Counted from the stretch's first letter, positions 15,212-25,156 are shown. The stretch: DNA of 64,000 nucleotides from an uncultured Flavobacteriales bacterium (GCA_913055685.1 CAJXKC010000002.1:124001-188000); one strand, 5' to 3'. Notes: generated by a model from the sequence alone, not told the origin. A program made the numbers and translations.

Positions 15212-17160
15212 AACTGAGCATAATCATCGTTAATTACAATGTCTGCTACTTTTTAGAGCAATGCCTAAAGTCGGTTTACAAGGCTCTGGATAGCATTGAG
15301 GCCGAGGTTTTTGTAGTGGATAATAATTCTGCCGACCAATCGGTTGAAATGGTAAAGGCCCAGTTTCCAGAGGTTAAACTGATTGCGAATGAAGATAATC
15401 CGGGCTTTGCGATTGCGAATAATCAGGCTATCCGACAGGCTGCGGGTGAATATATTTTATTGCTTAATCCCGACACTGTGGTCGAAGAAAGTACCTTCAG
15501 TAAAAGTTTAGCTTTTATGGAAGCGCATCCCGATGCGGGTGGTTTGGGCATTAAAATGATTGACGGTAAGGGTAATTTTCTTCCCGAATCGAAAAGGGGC
15601 TTACCCACCCCATGGGTTGCCTTTTATAAAATCTTTGGCTTAAGCAGTTTGTTCCCTAAATCAAAGCGCTTTGCCCGTTATCATCTGGGCCACCTTTCGG
15701 CGGATGAGAATCAAGAGGTAGAAATTTTAGCGGGAGCTTACATGCTAATGCCCAAGAAGGTTTTGGATGAAATTGGCTTATTGGATGAGAGCTTCTTTAT
15801 GTATGGTGAGGACGTTGACCTCAGTTACCGAATCACGCAGGCGGGTTATAAGAATTACTATCTGGCCGAGAGCAGCATCATCCACTACAAAGGGGAGTCC
15901 ACAAAAAAAGGGAGCTTAAATTATGTGATGGTCTTTTACAAGGCGATGATCATTTTTGCCGAAAAGCACTTCAGCGGAAGCTATGCGAAGTTTTTCTCTT
16001 TCCTTATTCACCTGGCGATTTACTTAAGAGCCTTTATGGCCGTTTTGGCCCGAATAGCCAAAAAAATAGCCGCGCCGATACTCGACACCCTCATTCTCTA
16101 TGGCGGCTTTTTTTACATCAAGGAATACTGGGAGCATAACCATCGATTTATTCAGGGCGGGGAGTATCCACCTGAGCTGATGCAATTTGCAGTGCCAGCT
16201 TACATTCTTATTTGGTTGCTAGCGCTTTATTTCAACGGAGCTTACGACCGACAGCCGCGCCTAATGCAACTCTTAAGGGGCATTGGTATTGGTACTTTGG
16301 CTATTCTGGTCGCCTACAGTTTAATTCCCGAAGACTACCGTTTCTCGCGTGCCTTAATTATTTTGGGGGCTCTATGGGCTGCATTGGCTTTGATAAGCTG
16401 GCGTTATTTGTGGAGTCGCTTACGTGGCAAAGCGGTTTTTGGTAGCCGCGAAAAAGAGCGACGTATTTTATTGATTGGTAACTCCGCGGAATTAGAGCGG
16501 GTAGATCGACTCCTGGCTCAGACTTCCAATGCGGCAATGCATCGTTCTTGGGTTAGTGTCGAACGTAGCGAAGACCATCGCTTTATTGGTGCTTTGGATG
16601 ACCTCGCAGACCTTGTTTCGGTTTTTGAAATAGACGAAGTGGTCTTTTGTGCCGCTGACCTAAGCGCAGAGCGTATTTTTAAAGCCATGGGTGATTTGCA
16701 GGCTAGCGAGGTCGAAATAAAAATTGCTCCTTCCGAGAGTCAGTTTATTATTGGTAGCAATAGCATCCACTCCCAAGGATCTTGGTATACCCAGGATTTT
16801 AATGCCATCAATAAAGCGGAAAATAAAAGGGCCAAGCGCATGTTTGACCTTCTTAGTGCTTTAGTTTTCTTGCTGCTAAGTCCGTTTGCAATGTGGTTTA
16901 GCGCTAAGCCCATTGAGTTTATTAAGGCCTGCCTGCAAGTTATTTTCGGCCTTAAAACTTGGGTAGCTTATGGTCCTTTAAAGGAGTCGCAGCATTTACC
17001 AGAATTAAAGCCAGGGGTATTAAATTTAGCTTTATCCCTTAAGGAAAGTTTACGCAATGATCGGAGGGTAGCTCAGCTTAATCAGCTCTATGCCAAGGAC
17101 TACCACTGGCAAAGTGACCTGCATTTTATCCTGCAGTATTGGCGGAAGATCGGAGCCTAA
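15208..17160 (+). CDS. GT2 glycosyltransferase fused to a degenerate WcaJ-like phosphoglycosyltransferase
   Basis: A 650 aa protein in two halves. Residues 1-260 are a family 2 glycosyltransferase (SIIIVNYN start, VVDNNSADQS, NPDTV in the DxD position, GEDVDLSYR), similar to rhamnosyltransferases. Residues about 270-410 are membrane helices, followed by a Rossmann-like segment (RRILLIGNSAELERV) and a C-terminal stretch (KRMFDLLSALVFLLLSP) as in WcaJ-type sugar-phosphate transferases. The catalytic signatures of that family, KxRSM and the acidic pair, are absent, so the second half may be inactive or structural. It is likely part of cell-surface glycan assembly. Confidence 0.8.
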   Translation: MKLSIIIVNYNVCYFLEQCLKSVYKALDSIEAEVFVVDNNSADQSVEMVKAQFPEVKLIANEDNPGFAIANNQAIRQAAGEYILLLNPDTVVEESTFSKSLAFMEAHPDAGGLGIKMIDGKGNFLPESKRGLPTPWVAFYKIFGLSSLFPKSKRFARYHLGHLSADENQEVEILAGAYMLMPKKVLDEIGLLDESFFMYGEDVDLSYRITQAGYKNYYLAESSIIHYKGESTKKGSLNYVMVFYKAMIIFAEKHFSGSYAKFFSFLIHLAIYLRAFMAVLARIAKKIAAPILDTLILYGGFFYIKEYWEHNHRFIQGGEYPPELMQFAVPAYILIWLLALYFNGAYDRQPRLMQLLRGIGIGTLAILVAYSLIPEDYRFSRALIILGALWAALALISWRYLWSRLRGKAVFGSREKERRILLIGNSAELERVDRLLAQTSNAAMHRSWVSVERSEDHRFIGALDDLADLVSVFEIDEVVFCAADLSAERIFKAMGDLQASEVEIKIAPSESQFIIGSNSIHSQGSWYTQDFNAINKAENKRAKRMFDLLSALVFLLLSPFAMWFSAKPIEFIKACLQVIFGLKTWVAYGPLKESQHLPELKPGVLNLALSLKESLRNDRRVAQLNQLYAKDYHWQSDLHFILQYWRKIGA

Positions 17161-17202
17161 ATCTTGAGCTAAATAGCCATCGGCTCGAGCCACATTAATT
17201 TT

Positions 17203-17210
17203 TACCTTTG
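17203..17210 (+). promoter_or_regulatory. TACCTTTG -7 promoter box for the E2 gene
   Basis: Exact TAnnTTTG match 40 bases before the ATG at 17251. No TTG is found at the expected -33 distance. It marks a new transcription unit (E2, exonuclease, FAH enzyme) after the glycosyltransferases. Confidence 0.5.
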
Positions 17211-17250
17211 CACTCCTGTAAAGCTTTATAAATTCACCTCTCAAAGAATT

Positions 17251-18624
17251 ATGGCAGAAATTGAATTGATCATGCCCAAAATGGGCGAAAGTGTAGCCGA
17301 AGCAACTATCATCAAATGGTTGAAGGAAGAAGGCGATACCATTGAAGCCGAGGAGTCGGTTTTGGAAATCGCTACCGATAAAGTGGACAGTGAAGTTCCC
17401 GCCCCCGAGGATGGTATTCTTAAAAAGAAGCTATTTAATGAAGATGATGTAGTACAGGTTGGACAGGTTATTGCCATTATCGAAACCGATGCTGCTGCGG
17501 CCGAAAGTTCTGCACCTGCGCCTAAGGCTGAAGCATCTGAAACTGCCGGAAGCAATGGAAGCGATGTTGCTAGCGTAGCCGATACAAGTGGAGCGGAGCA
17601 ATTAGTGGCCAATGGTGCCGTTGCTGCTGGAGTAGCGGAAGTACCTCGCTCGGTAAACGGCAAATTCTTTTCTCCTTTAGTGCGATCAATTGCTAAAGAA
17701 GAAGGAGTAGGGGTAGAAGAACTTGAAAAAATTGAAGGCAGTGGTGCCGAAGGTCGAGTGACCAAGGCCGACATCTTAGATTATATCGAAAACCGCGGAG
17801 CAGCGCCTGCGACTAAAACTGCTCCGGCTGCTAGTCCGGCTCCGGCCGCAGCACCAGCAGCTAGTGCCCCTGCTGCAAAGCCTGCACCTAAATCGGCTCC
17901 CGTTTCCATTGGCGGAAATGATGAGATTATTGAAATGGACCGTATGCGTAAGATGATTGCCGAGCATATGGTGATGTCTAAGCATACTTCCCCTCACGTA
18001 ACTTCTTTTGTTGAGGCCGATGTTACCAATATGGTGAACTGGCGTAATAAGATGAAAGGTGAGTTCCAAAAACGCGAAGGAGAGAAGTTGACCTTTACTC
18101 CCTTGTTGATTGAAGCCTTAGTTAAGGCTATCAAGGACTTCCCGCTTATTAACGTATCGGTAGACGGTGATAAAATCATTAAGCGCGGTAATATTAATAT
18201 CGGAATGGCGGCTGCTTTACCAAGCGGAAACCTAATTGTTCCGGTTATTAAAAATGCCGATAATTTCAATCTAGTAGGATTAGCTAAGCAAGTAAATGAC
18301 CTTGCGAACCGCGCCCGAAATAATAAATTGAGTCCGGATGAAATTTCTGGCGGAACCTACACTTTAACTAATGTGGGAACCTTTGGCAATGTTTTAGGTA
18401 CGCCTATTATTAATCAGCCTCAAGTTGCGATTATGGCGGCAGGCGCCATCGTTAAAAAGCCAGCGGTAGTAGAAACTCCCGAGGGTGATATGATTGCCAT
18501 TCGCCATAAGATGTTCTTAAGTCATAGTTACGATCACCGGGTGGTAGACGGAGCCTTAGGAGGCATGTTCGTTCGCCGAGTAGCCGACTATCTTGAGGCT
18601 TTTGATCCCGACCGCGAAATTTAA
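17251..18624 (+). CDS. 2-oxoacid dehydrogenase E2 (dihydrolipoamide acyltransferase)
   Basis: A 457 aa cytosolic core subunit that transfers acyl groups from a lipoyl arm to CoA in a 2-oxoacid dehydrogenase complex. Residues 1-78 are one lipoyl domain with the modified lysine K44 in ATDKVDS. Residues about 139-175 are the E3/E1-binding domain, flanked by Ala/Pro-rich linkers. The acyltransferase domain ends with SHSYDHRVVDG (H429, D433 catalytic). Whether it serves the branched-chain, pyruvate or 2-oxoglutarate complex cannot be decided here because no E1 gene is adjacent. An exonuclease gene follows at two bases. Confidence 0.93.
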   Translation: MAEIELIMPKMGESVAEATIIKWLKEEGDTIEAEESVLEIATDKVDSEVPAPEDGILKKKLFNEDDVVQVGQVIAIIETDAAAAESSAPAPKAEASETAGSNGSDVASVADTSGAEQLVANGAVAAGVAEVPRSVNGKFFSPLVRSIAKEEGVGVEELEKIEGSGAEGRVTKADILDYIENRGAAPATKTAPAASPAPAAAPAASAPAAKPAPKSAPVSIGGNDEIIEMDRMRKMIAEHMVMSKHTSPHVTSFVEADVTNMVNWRNKMKGEFQKREGEKLTFTPLLIEALVKAIKDFPLINVSVDGDKIIKRGNINIGMAAALPSGNLIVPVIKNADNFNLVGLAKQVNDLANRARNNKLSPDEISGGTYTLTNVGTFGNVLGTPIINQPQVAIMAAGAIVKKPAVVETPEGDMIAIRHKMFLSHSYDHRVVDGALGGMFVRRVADYLEAFDPDREI

Positions 18625-18626
18625 TT

Positions 18627-19394
18627 ATGGAATTAGAGCTTAAGCGACCTATTTGTTTTTTCGACCTCGAGGCCACGGGAGTTAGTGTTACTAAAGACCG
18701 CATAGTTGAGATTAGCATCCTAAAGGTTTATCCCAATGGGAACAAGGAATCTAAAACTTGGTTGGTAAACCCCGAGGTAGAGATGTCGGAAGAGGTAATC
18801 GCCATTCATGGAATCACCAACGAAAAGGTCGCCAATGAGCCCACTTTTAAAGAGTTAGCCCACCGCGTCCTCGACATGATTAAGGACTCAGATTTAGCCG
18901 GCTACAATTCCAATAAATACGATATTCCCTTATTGGTGGAAGAGTTCCTGCGTGCGGGAATCGACTTTGAAATGGGAAAAAGAGTTGCGGTAGACGTGCA
19001 AAACATCTTTCATAAGAAGGAACAACGCACCCTTTCGGCGGCTTACCGTTTCTACTGCGATAAAGAGCTGGAAAACGCTCACTCTGCCGAAGCCGACACC
19101 ATGGCTACTTATGAAATTCTTAAGCGTCAGCTCGATCGTTACGACGACTTGGATAATGATATTCAGAAGCTCGCTGAATTTAGCAATCGCTTTAGAGCCG
19201 CGGATTTCGCTGGATTCATTGTCTTTAACGAAGAAGACGTTGAGGTCTTTAGTTTTGGCAAGTATAAGGGTCAGCCTGTAGAGCAAGTACTCGAAAAAGA
19301 TCCCGGTTATTTTGGCTGGGTTCAGAATGCAGACTTCCCGCTTTATACCAAGAAAATTCTTACCGCTATTAAACTGCGAAAGCTGCAAGGATGA
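18627..19394 (+). CDS. DnaQ-like 3'-5' exonuclease
   Basis: A 255 aa DEDD-superfamily nuclease related to the epsilon proofreading subunit of DNA polymerase III and RNase T. Exo I is FFDLEAT (D13, E15), Exo II is in AGYNSNKYDIPLL, and Exo III is HSAEADTMATYE (DEDDh type, with the histidine). The C-terminal FSFGKYKGQPVEQVL...YFGWVQNADFP resembles the small DUF3820-type module often attached to such exonucleases in Bacteroidota. It starts two bases after the E2 gene and overlaps the FAH gene by four bases. Confidence 0.9.
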   Translation: MELELKRPICFFDLEATGVSVTKDRIVEISILKVYPNGNKESKTWLVNPEVEMSEEVIAIHGITNEKVANEPTFKELAHRVLDMIKDSDLAGYNSNKYDIPLLVEEFLRAGIDFEMGKRVAVDVQNIFHKKEQRTLSAAYRFYCDKELENAHSAEADTMATYEILKRQLDRYDDLDNDIQKLAEFSNRFRAADFAGFIVFNEEDVEVFSFGKYKGQPVEQVLEKDPGYFGWVQNADFPLYTKKILTAIKLRKLQG

Positions 19395-20002
19395 AAATTC
19401 TCTGTATCGGACGAAATTACGCGGATCACGCCAAGGAGCTAAATAATCAAGTTCCGACCGAGCCGGTGGTTTTCATGAAACCGGATAGCGCGATTTTACC
19501 GAAAGGTAATGCTTTCTTTATTCCAGAATTCAGTGAGAATGTGCAGCATGAAATTGAACTGGTGGTGCGTATCGATCGCTTAGGAAAGCATATTGAAGAG
19601 CGATTTGCCCATCGTTATTATTCGGAAATAACATTGGGAATTGATTTTACCGCGCGCGATCTTCAGCAAAAATTAAAGGATAAAGGCTTGCCTTGGGAAA
19701 AGGCAAAGGCTTTCGATGGCTCTGCTTTCATAGGTCCTTGGCTCAATAAGGAAAAAATTTCTTCACTGGAAAATCTCCAGTTTAGCCTAAAGAAAAACGG
19801 AGAAATTGTACAAAAAGGGAACACTGCGGATATGCTTTTTTCGGTAGATCGACTGATAGCCGAATTGTCTAAGTACTTCACCCTCAAGATCGGAGACATT
19901 ATTTATACCGGAACTCCGGCTGGAGTAGGAGCGGTGGCACCTAATGATCTTTTAGAGCTCTTTTTGGAAAAGGAGAAGCTGGCTCAATTGCGCGTTAAAT
20001 AA
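19391..20002 (+). CDS. fumarylacetoacetate hydrolase-family protein
   Basis: A 203 aa protein of the FAH fold, similar in length to YcgM/FAHD1-type acylpyruvate hydrolases or oxaloacetate decarboxylases. The N-terminal KILCIGRNYADHAKEL and the metal-site carboxylates in HEIELVV and GIDFTARDLQ are visible, as is IIYTGTPAGVG near the C-terminus. The reaction is not fixed; cleavage of a short acylpyruvate is most likely. It is the last gene of the E2-exonuclease-FAH unit (ATGA overlap). Confidence 0.9.
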   Translation: MKILCIGRNYADHAKELNNQVPTEPVVFMKPDSAILPKGNAFFIPEFSENVQHEIELVVRIDRLGKHIEERFAHRYYSEITLGIDFTARDLQQKLKDKGLPWEKAKAFDGSAFIGPWLNKEKISSLENLQFSLKKNGEIVQKGNTADMLFSVDRLIAELSKYFTLKIGDIIYTGTPAGVGAVAPNDLLELFLEKEKLAQLRVK

Positions 20003-20030
20003 AAAAAGTGCGCAAATAATAATTACCAAA

Positions 20031-20059
20031 TTGTTAATCGTACTGACTTCTTATATTTG
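20031..20059 (+). promoter_or_regulatory. full Bacteroidota promoter, TTG-N18-TATATTTG
   Basis: A -33 TTG at 20031-20033 and an exact -7 box TATATTTG at 20052-20059 are separated by 18 bases, within the range known for this phylum. It lies 33 bases before the ATG of the large T9SS protein and is the best complete promoter in the window. Confidence 0.75.
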
Positions 20060-20092
20060 TGCAACGTCAAAAACTGCACAAATACAAATTCT

Positions 20093-23000
20093 ATGAAGAA
20101 GTTATTACTTCTGGCCTTGGGTTTACTTATCGTTCCGGCGCTGCAAGCCCAAGTCGACACTCTGTTCATTGAAACCTTTAACCCTACTGATTCTGTTACT
20201 ACTACTAGTTTAGGTAGTGCGACTACTACTTGGAAAGATACTACCAACGTGTCTATTAGCGGTGGTCAATCGTATCACGGCCAGGTTCAGCAACCTGCAG
20301 TAGGTTCCAATAGCTCGGAAGTGGTTTTCCGCACCAATAGCTTTAGCACGGTGGGTAAATCATTCGTTTTCTTGGAATTCTATCACATTGCCAAGATTAA
20401 TCAGGTAAACCAGGGTTTAATTCGTATTTCTACTGATGGTGGTACCACTTGGACCACTTTAAACAACTCCAATTGTATTTACTTAGGAAATAGTAACTGG
20501 ACTTCTTCATCTAACTTCCAAGAGGCTACTTACAATATTCCTAACCAAGGTATTAACCACTGGTTCGCGGGAACCGATCCTCCCGTAGCTAACAGCTGGT
20601 GGCAATATGAAAAATTTGATATTTCAACTCTCGCTTTAGGACCAACTTCTGCAGGCTTCTCGAATGTGCAGATCGAGTTTAGCTGTTTTGAGGTTCTTAA
20701 TCCTGCCGTAGCAGGGCGTCCTTATGGCGCTGGTTGGTGGGTAGATAACTTGGTGGTACTGGGCTCTAACTGTGAGCTTTTCCCTCCAGCTTTCCATTTC
20801 AATTACACGCCAATTCCTTGTTTCCCAGTTCAACCTACGGGTGGTATTGTGCAAGAGCCTACCAATAACTATAAAGTAGGGGCGAGAGTAACCGATACGG
20901 TTCCTGGTGGCGCTACTAACCCAACTTGGGTTACTGGTATCGATAGTGTAACGGTATTCTACCGCGTACGTAACAGTGGTACTGTCGGTACTTGGCAAAA
21001 CTTTAATCTAAACCTTGTGAACGCGGCTCAGCATGAGTTCCAAGGTACTTTCAATGGTATTTTAGTAGGCGATACGGTAGAGTATTACTACCGGGCTTGG
21101 GATAATGCTTGTCCGAACGTTACGCGTTTCCCTGACTCCCTCGCTAACCCTACTCAGCCTTACCTAAGCTTCTGGCCGGAAACTGGTTTACCGTTTAAAT
21201 GTGGTTCGCCCGATTGTGGGACCTTACCAGGAACCATTTCGACTTTCCCTTGGGTGGAAGACTTTGAAGGTCCAATGTGGGCGGCAGGTACCGGTATTGG
21301 TGATGTGGGTACAGCACACCGTGGTAATTTCCCTAATGAACAAACCGGTATGCGTTATTGGAACGTACAACCACCAGAAAATACCGGTGGTTATGCTTGG
21401 TCGGTTCGCGTAGGCGGAACCTCCACTCAATTTACTGGTCCAGATGGAAACCACACCCCTGGTGGTGCACGCTATATTTATGCGGAAAGCTCGCAAGGTG
21501 CGCAGAACACCACTACTACCTTGATTACGCCTTGTATCGACTTCCGTACCATTCCGGCTACCAACTGTATGGCCTTGGAGTTCTACTACCACTTCTTTGG
21601 TGAGGACATGGGAACCATGCGTATTGATATTGATACCGGTTCCAATAATGCTGCTTGGTGGACAGGTTATAAGTTCATCCGTAAAGAACAGCACGATTCT
21701 TCTTCGCAAGCTTGGAAGCGTGAGATTGTAGACCTGACTCCTTTTGCAGGTACTTTCTTCCGTATTCGTTTCCTTTCCGCGAAGCAAACTCCGAAAACGG
21801 GTACTCAGGCACGTGGCGATATGGCCATCGATGACCTTAAAATCTTTAATAATGTTGATTTTGACGCCGAGATTCTGAACGTTGATTTAGATCGTAAGTG
21901 TAGCTATAGCTCAACCGAAGACGTTTATATAGTGGTTAAAAACTCCGGTTGTCAGACCTTAAACAGTTTACCAGTGCAAATCCAGCTTAATGGTGGTGCG
22001 GTGCTTAATGAAACCCTAACCGGCTTAAACTTAGCTACCGGTGATACTACGACTTACTTATTGACTACCAAGTTAAACTTAACCGCTATTCGAGTACACG
22101 ATGTTAAGGTTTGGGCGAACTTGAGTAATGATGCGATTACCGCCAATGATACGGCGCAATCACTTCCTATTCCAAATACTCCGGCATTCTCTACCTTCCC
22201 TTATATCTGGGAGTGGGAAAACCTAACGCCGGGAGCACAAAGTCTTAATGACACCCTTTGGAAAGGAAGAACCGAATTAGATCCTAACTACAAGTTTACC
22301 GTAGGCGACCGCTATACCTTTACTCGCGGTACCGGTCCTAAGTATGGTTACTACCAGAAAGGTCAGTACCTCTACACTGAGGCCACGGGATCAAATGGTA
22401 ATGTGGCTACTTATCTCGAATCAAAAAAATGCGTAGATCTAAGTTCACTTACCAGCCCAACTCTTGACTTTTACTACCATGCTATGGGAGCCAATGTGGA
22501 TAAGATTACGGTGGAGTATAATGATGCTGCTACCATGAATTTTGATGAATGGCAGGAGATCACCGGGTCAGCCGCTACTCTTAAGCAGACCAGTGAAGTA
22601 GATGATTTTATTTTCCACCGCGTTGATTTGACTCCGATTAAAAACGGCTCAATTAAAATCCGTATTGCAGTTCATCGTACCGGTGTTGGTGATTTAGCCG
22701 ATGTGGCTATTGATAAGATTATGCTTTACGATCGTATTGCGAGTGATGCGGGGGTTGAGATTATCACTAATCCTCAGTATTCTTGGCCAGCAAACACAGT
22801 ATTGAACTTACCTAATGTGATCGAGCAGGTAACCGTGCGCAACTTTGGTACGAGTAACCTAACGGGCGTAACCGCAAGTATGGCTATTACTCCTCTTTGT
22901 GGAGCTAATGCTGGTCAGACTACCGTTTACAACAGCACCTCTTCGGTAAACGTTAGCGCTGGTAATTCTGCGGTATTCAATATGCCGAATATCGACATCA

Positions 23001-24964
23001 TGGTGCCAGAAGGTGATTGTGAAATCTGTGCTTATACCAGCGTTACCGGTGATAACCATGCCTTCAACGATACCGCTTGTCGCATCATTACCGGTCTTGG
23101 AACTTATGATATCGACTTTGCCGATGATTTCGACAATTGTAATTATGATGAATATGGCTTCTTTGCTCAGGGTGGTTTCGAGCAATGGGAGCGCGGAACG
23201 GTTCCATCGGGACGTCAGTTCAGCTCGACGCAGAGTTCGAACCAAATTTGGGGAACCAACCTTACCGATGGCTACTTCATTGACGGTTTAACCGAAATTC
23301 TGCGGGTACCTATCTTAGATAACTTTGATACCATTGTATCGGCTACTATTCAATTCTATCAAAACGTTGATATGGGTACCGCTGCGGCGGGAGCTATCCA
23401 AATTAACCGAGGTGGTTGGAATGAATTAGGCGGAAACCTATCGACCTTTAGCAATATTGGTCAGAACTGGTATACAGGTTACTTTGGAACCCTTCAAGGG
23501 CCAACAGGAACCGGGGTAACTAAAGGTTTCGTGGGTAGTTCGGTAAATGGTTCTAACCCTTCTGGTTGGGCCTATTCAATCTTCCCCATGTCTCAATTAA
23601 ACTACGAGCCTAATGCGGTACCGATGCGCTTCTACTTCCGCTCGGGTACCGGTGCGAACACCAGTCGTACTTTAGAAGGATGGGCAATCGATGATTTTGA
23701 AGTGTACATTCCACCACAAAACTCGGCTTCTCCAATCGATTTCATTTTCACTAATCCTTTACAGATTCCAACTTTCGATCAGCCAATTGACGTGGTATTA
23801 GCGAATACTGGTGCCAAATTGCTGGACACCTGTGAGGTTAATGTACAGTGGTTGGATCAAAATGGAACCATTTTAGATGACCTTGGTTGGGAAGGAGTTT
23901 CATTCCCGAACTTCTTTATCGAAGGATCTCGTACGCGTTACGACTTCATGGATTCTATCGATGGCGCTACGGTGCAGTCTGGTAATTACATCTTGCGCTT
24001 AATTACTCGTCGTCCTAACGATAAGATGGATAATCGTCCTACAGATGATACCACCGACATTCCGGTGCAGGTATTTGAAGAATTCTTCTTTGACGTAGCA
24101 GCGGGTGATACCACCTACTGTAATAACTTCGAACCTGGTAATGGTGCTTTACCATTTATTCCTTTAAATACGAAGACCTACGCACGTGGTCGCTACACTT
24201 GGGAGAAAGGTACACCCGTACAGTTCCCTGGTGCCTTTAGTGGTCAAGAGTGTTGGATGACGGGCTTAGATAGCAATTACCGCTCACGTGATGAGTCGGG
24301 TCTGTTTACCCCAGTATTTGTTATCGATACGTCAACTGCCTACGAAATTAGCTTCGTACATAAGTTTGACACCGAGAAATACCACGATGGTGGCGTAGTA
24401 GAGGTTACCCTTGATGGTGGACGTTCTTGGCAGGTACTTGGTTTTGCGAATGAGCAAAACTGGTACAATACCGAGTATGTTACGGCACTAGATATTATTA
24501 AACCAGGTTGGACCGATACCGCTGATTGGGATACTGCTCGTTACGTATTCAAGTTTGACACTGCGGCCGAGCGTGCTGTGTTCCGTTTCCGCTTTGAGTC
24601 AGACTGGTCGGTACAACGCAAAGGATGGGCAATCGATGACTTCTGTATGAAGGCTACTTCTGAGAACCCAACCTTCGTAGTAGGAAGTAAAGAGTACAAC
24701 CCAGTACCCGATTCTTATATCGGTAACTTAAGTCCGAACCCTAGTAATGGTATTACCCATTTACCTTTATTCAATGCGCAAGCGAAGGATATATATGTGA
24801 ATGTGGTCAATGTCTTAGGGCAGCCAGTTTACGAGAAGACGCATAGTCTCGAAAGAGGTAGTGCGCAGCTGGTATTCGATACCTTCGAATGGAAACCGGG
24901 TATTTACTTTGTAAATGTTACGGTAGACGGCGAACGCGTGACACGTAAATTGATCGTTCAGTAA
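20093..24964 (+). CDS. giant T9SS-exported surface protein with about five MAM-like modules
   Basis: A 1623 aa secreted protein. A signal peptide ends at LQAQ (residue 20). Five MAM/jelly-roll-like modules follow, each closed by a GW(W/A)xDD-type strand: WWVDNLVV (near residue 213), MAIDDLKIF (575), VAIDKIMLY (868), WAIDDFEVY (1196) and WAIDDFCMK (1512). Between them are Ig-like segments of the CARDB kind. The last 75 residues are a type A T9SS sorting domain (LSPNPSNG ... VNVLGQPVY ... RKLIV). It is probably a cell-surface adhesin or matrix protein; no catalytic domain is seen. The start at 20093 gives the signal peptide; the frame extends upstream to 20057 but into the promoter. Confidence 0.88.
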   Translation: MKKLLLLALGLLIVPALQAQVDTLFIETFNPTDSVTTTSLGSATTTWKDTTNVSISGGQSYHGQVQQPAVGSNSSEVVFRTNSFSTVGKSFVFLEFYHIAKINQVNQGLIRISTDGGTTWTTLNNSNCIYLGNSNWTSSSNFQEATYNIPNQGINHWFAGTDPPVANSWWQYEKFDISTLALGPTSAGFSNVQIEFSCFEVLNPAVAGRPYGAGWWVDNLVVLGSNCELFPPAFHFNYTPIPCFPVQPTGGIVQEPTNNYKVGARVTDTVPGGATNPTWVTGIDSVTVFYRVRNSGTVGTWQNFNLNLVNAAQHEFQGTFNGILVGDTVEYYYRAWDNACPNVTRFPDSLANPTQPYLSFWPETGLPFKCGSPDCGTLPGTISTFPWVEDFEGPMWAAGTGIGDVGTAHRGNFPNEQTGMRYWNVQPPENTGGYAWSVRVGGTSTQFTGPDGNHTPGGARYIYAESSQGAQNTTTTLITPCIDFRTIPATNCMALEFYYHFFGEDMGTMRIDIDTGSNNAAWWTGYKFIRKEQHDSSSQAWKREIVDLTPFAGTFFRIRFLSAKQTPKTGTQARGDMAIDDLKIFNNVDFDAEILNVDLDRKCSYSSTEDVYIVVKNSGCQTLNSLPVQIQLNGGAVLNETLTGLNLATGDTTTYLLTTKLNLTAIRVHDVKVWANLSNDAITANDTAQSLPIPNTPAFSTFPYIWEWENLTPGAQSLNDTLWKGRTELDPNYKFTVGDRYTFTRGTGPKYGYYQKGQYLYTEATGSNGNVATYLESKKCVDLSSLTSPTLDFYYHAMGANVDKITVEYNDAATMNFDEWQEITGSAATLKQTSEVDDFIFHRVDLTPIKNGSIKIRIAVHRTGVGDLADVAIDKIMLYDRIASDAGVEIITNPQYSWPANTVLNLPNVIEQVTVRNFGTSNLTGVTASMAITPLCGANAGQTTVYNSTSSVNVSAGNSAVFNMPNIDIMVPEGDCEICAYTSVTGDNHAFNDTACRIITGLGTYDIDFADDFDNCNYDEYGFFAQGGFEQWERGTVPSGRQFSSTQSSNQIWGTNLTDGYFIDGLTEILRVPILDNFDTIVSATIQFYQNVDMGTAAAGAIQINRGGWNELGGNLSTFSNIGQNWYTGYFGTLQGPTGTGVTKGFVGSSVNGSNPSGWAYSIFPMSQLNYEPNAVPMRFYFRSGTGANTSRTLEGWAIDDFEVYIPPQNSASPIDFIFTNPLQIPTFDQPIDVVLANTGAKLLDTCEVNVQWLDQNGTILDDLGWEGVSFPNFFIEGSRTRYDFMDSIDGATVQSGNYILRLITRRPNDKMDNRPTDDTTDIPVQVFEEFFFDVAAGDTTYCNNFEPGNGALPFIPLNTKTYARGRYTWEKGTPVQFPGAFSGQECWMTGLDSNYRSRDESGLFTPVFVIDTSTAYEISFVHKFDTEKYHDGGVVEVTLDGGRSWQVLGFANEQNWYNTEYVTALDIIKPGWTDTADWDTARYVFKFDTAAERAVFRFRFESDWSVQRKGWAIDDFCMKATSENPTFVVGSKEYNPVPDSYIGNLSPNPSNGITHLPLFNAQAKDIYVNVVNVLGQPVYEKTHSLERGSAQLVFDTFEWKPGIYFVNVTVDGERVTRKLIVQ

Positions 24965-24983
24965 GAGAAATAAGAATTATATC

Positions 24984-25019
24984 AACCCCGACCTCATTTA
25001 CTGGAGTCGGGGTTTTTTT
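24984..25019 (+). terminator. Rho-independent terminator after the giant T9SS protein
   Basis: The stem AACCCCGAC/GTCGGGGTT encloses a loop of about 13 bases and is followed by a seven-T run, 20 bases after the stop codon. The remaining 137 bases to clpB contain no gene I can see. Confidence 0.9.
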
Positions 25020-25156
25020 ATGTCTGAATGTCCGAAGCTTCTTGCCATATCTGACTAGTAGTCAGCTTCTAAAGCTTTTAAAAGTCAGGACGACAGAAAT
25101 TTACGGCCTCCAGTAGCGATGGAATTGCTTTTGCTCTACTCTTAGAAAAAAATAAA

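Noticed and set aside
17241-17774. Minus-strand frame of 177 codons rich in Ser, Ala and Thr
   Set aside because: It is the mirror of the Ala/Pro-rich linker and lipoyl domain of the E2 gene; no independent start signal or domain.
18930-19388. Minus-strand frame of 152 codons
   Set aside because: Antisense to the conserved exonuclease gene; composition shows it is a shadow.
21224-21787. Minus-strand frame of 187 codons
   Set aside because: Antisense to the MAM-like modules of the giant T9SS protein; long only because of the Thr/Gly-rich codons on the other strand.
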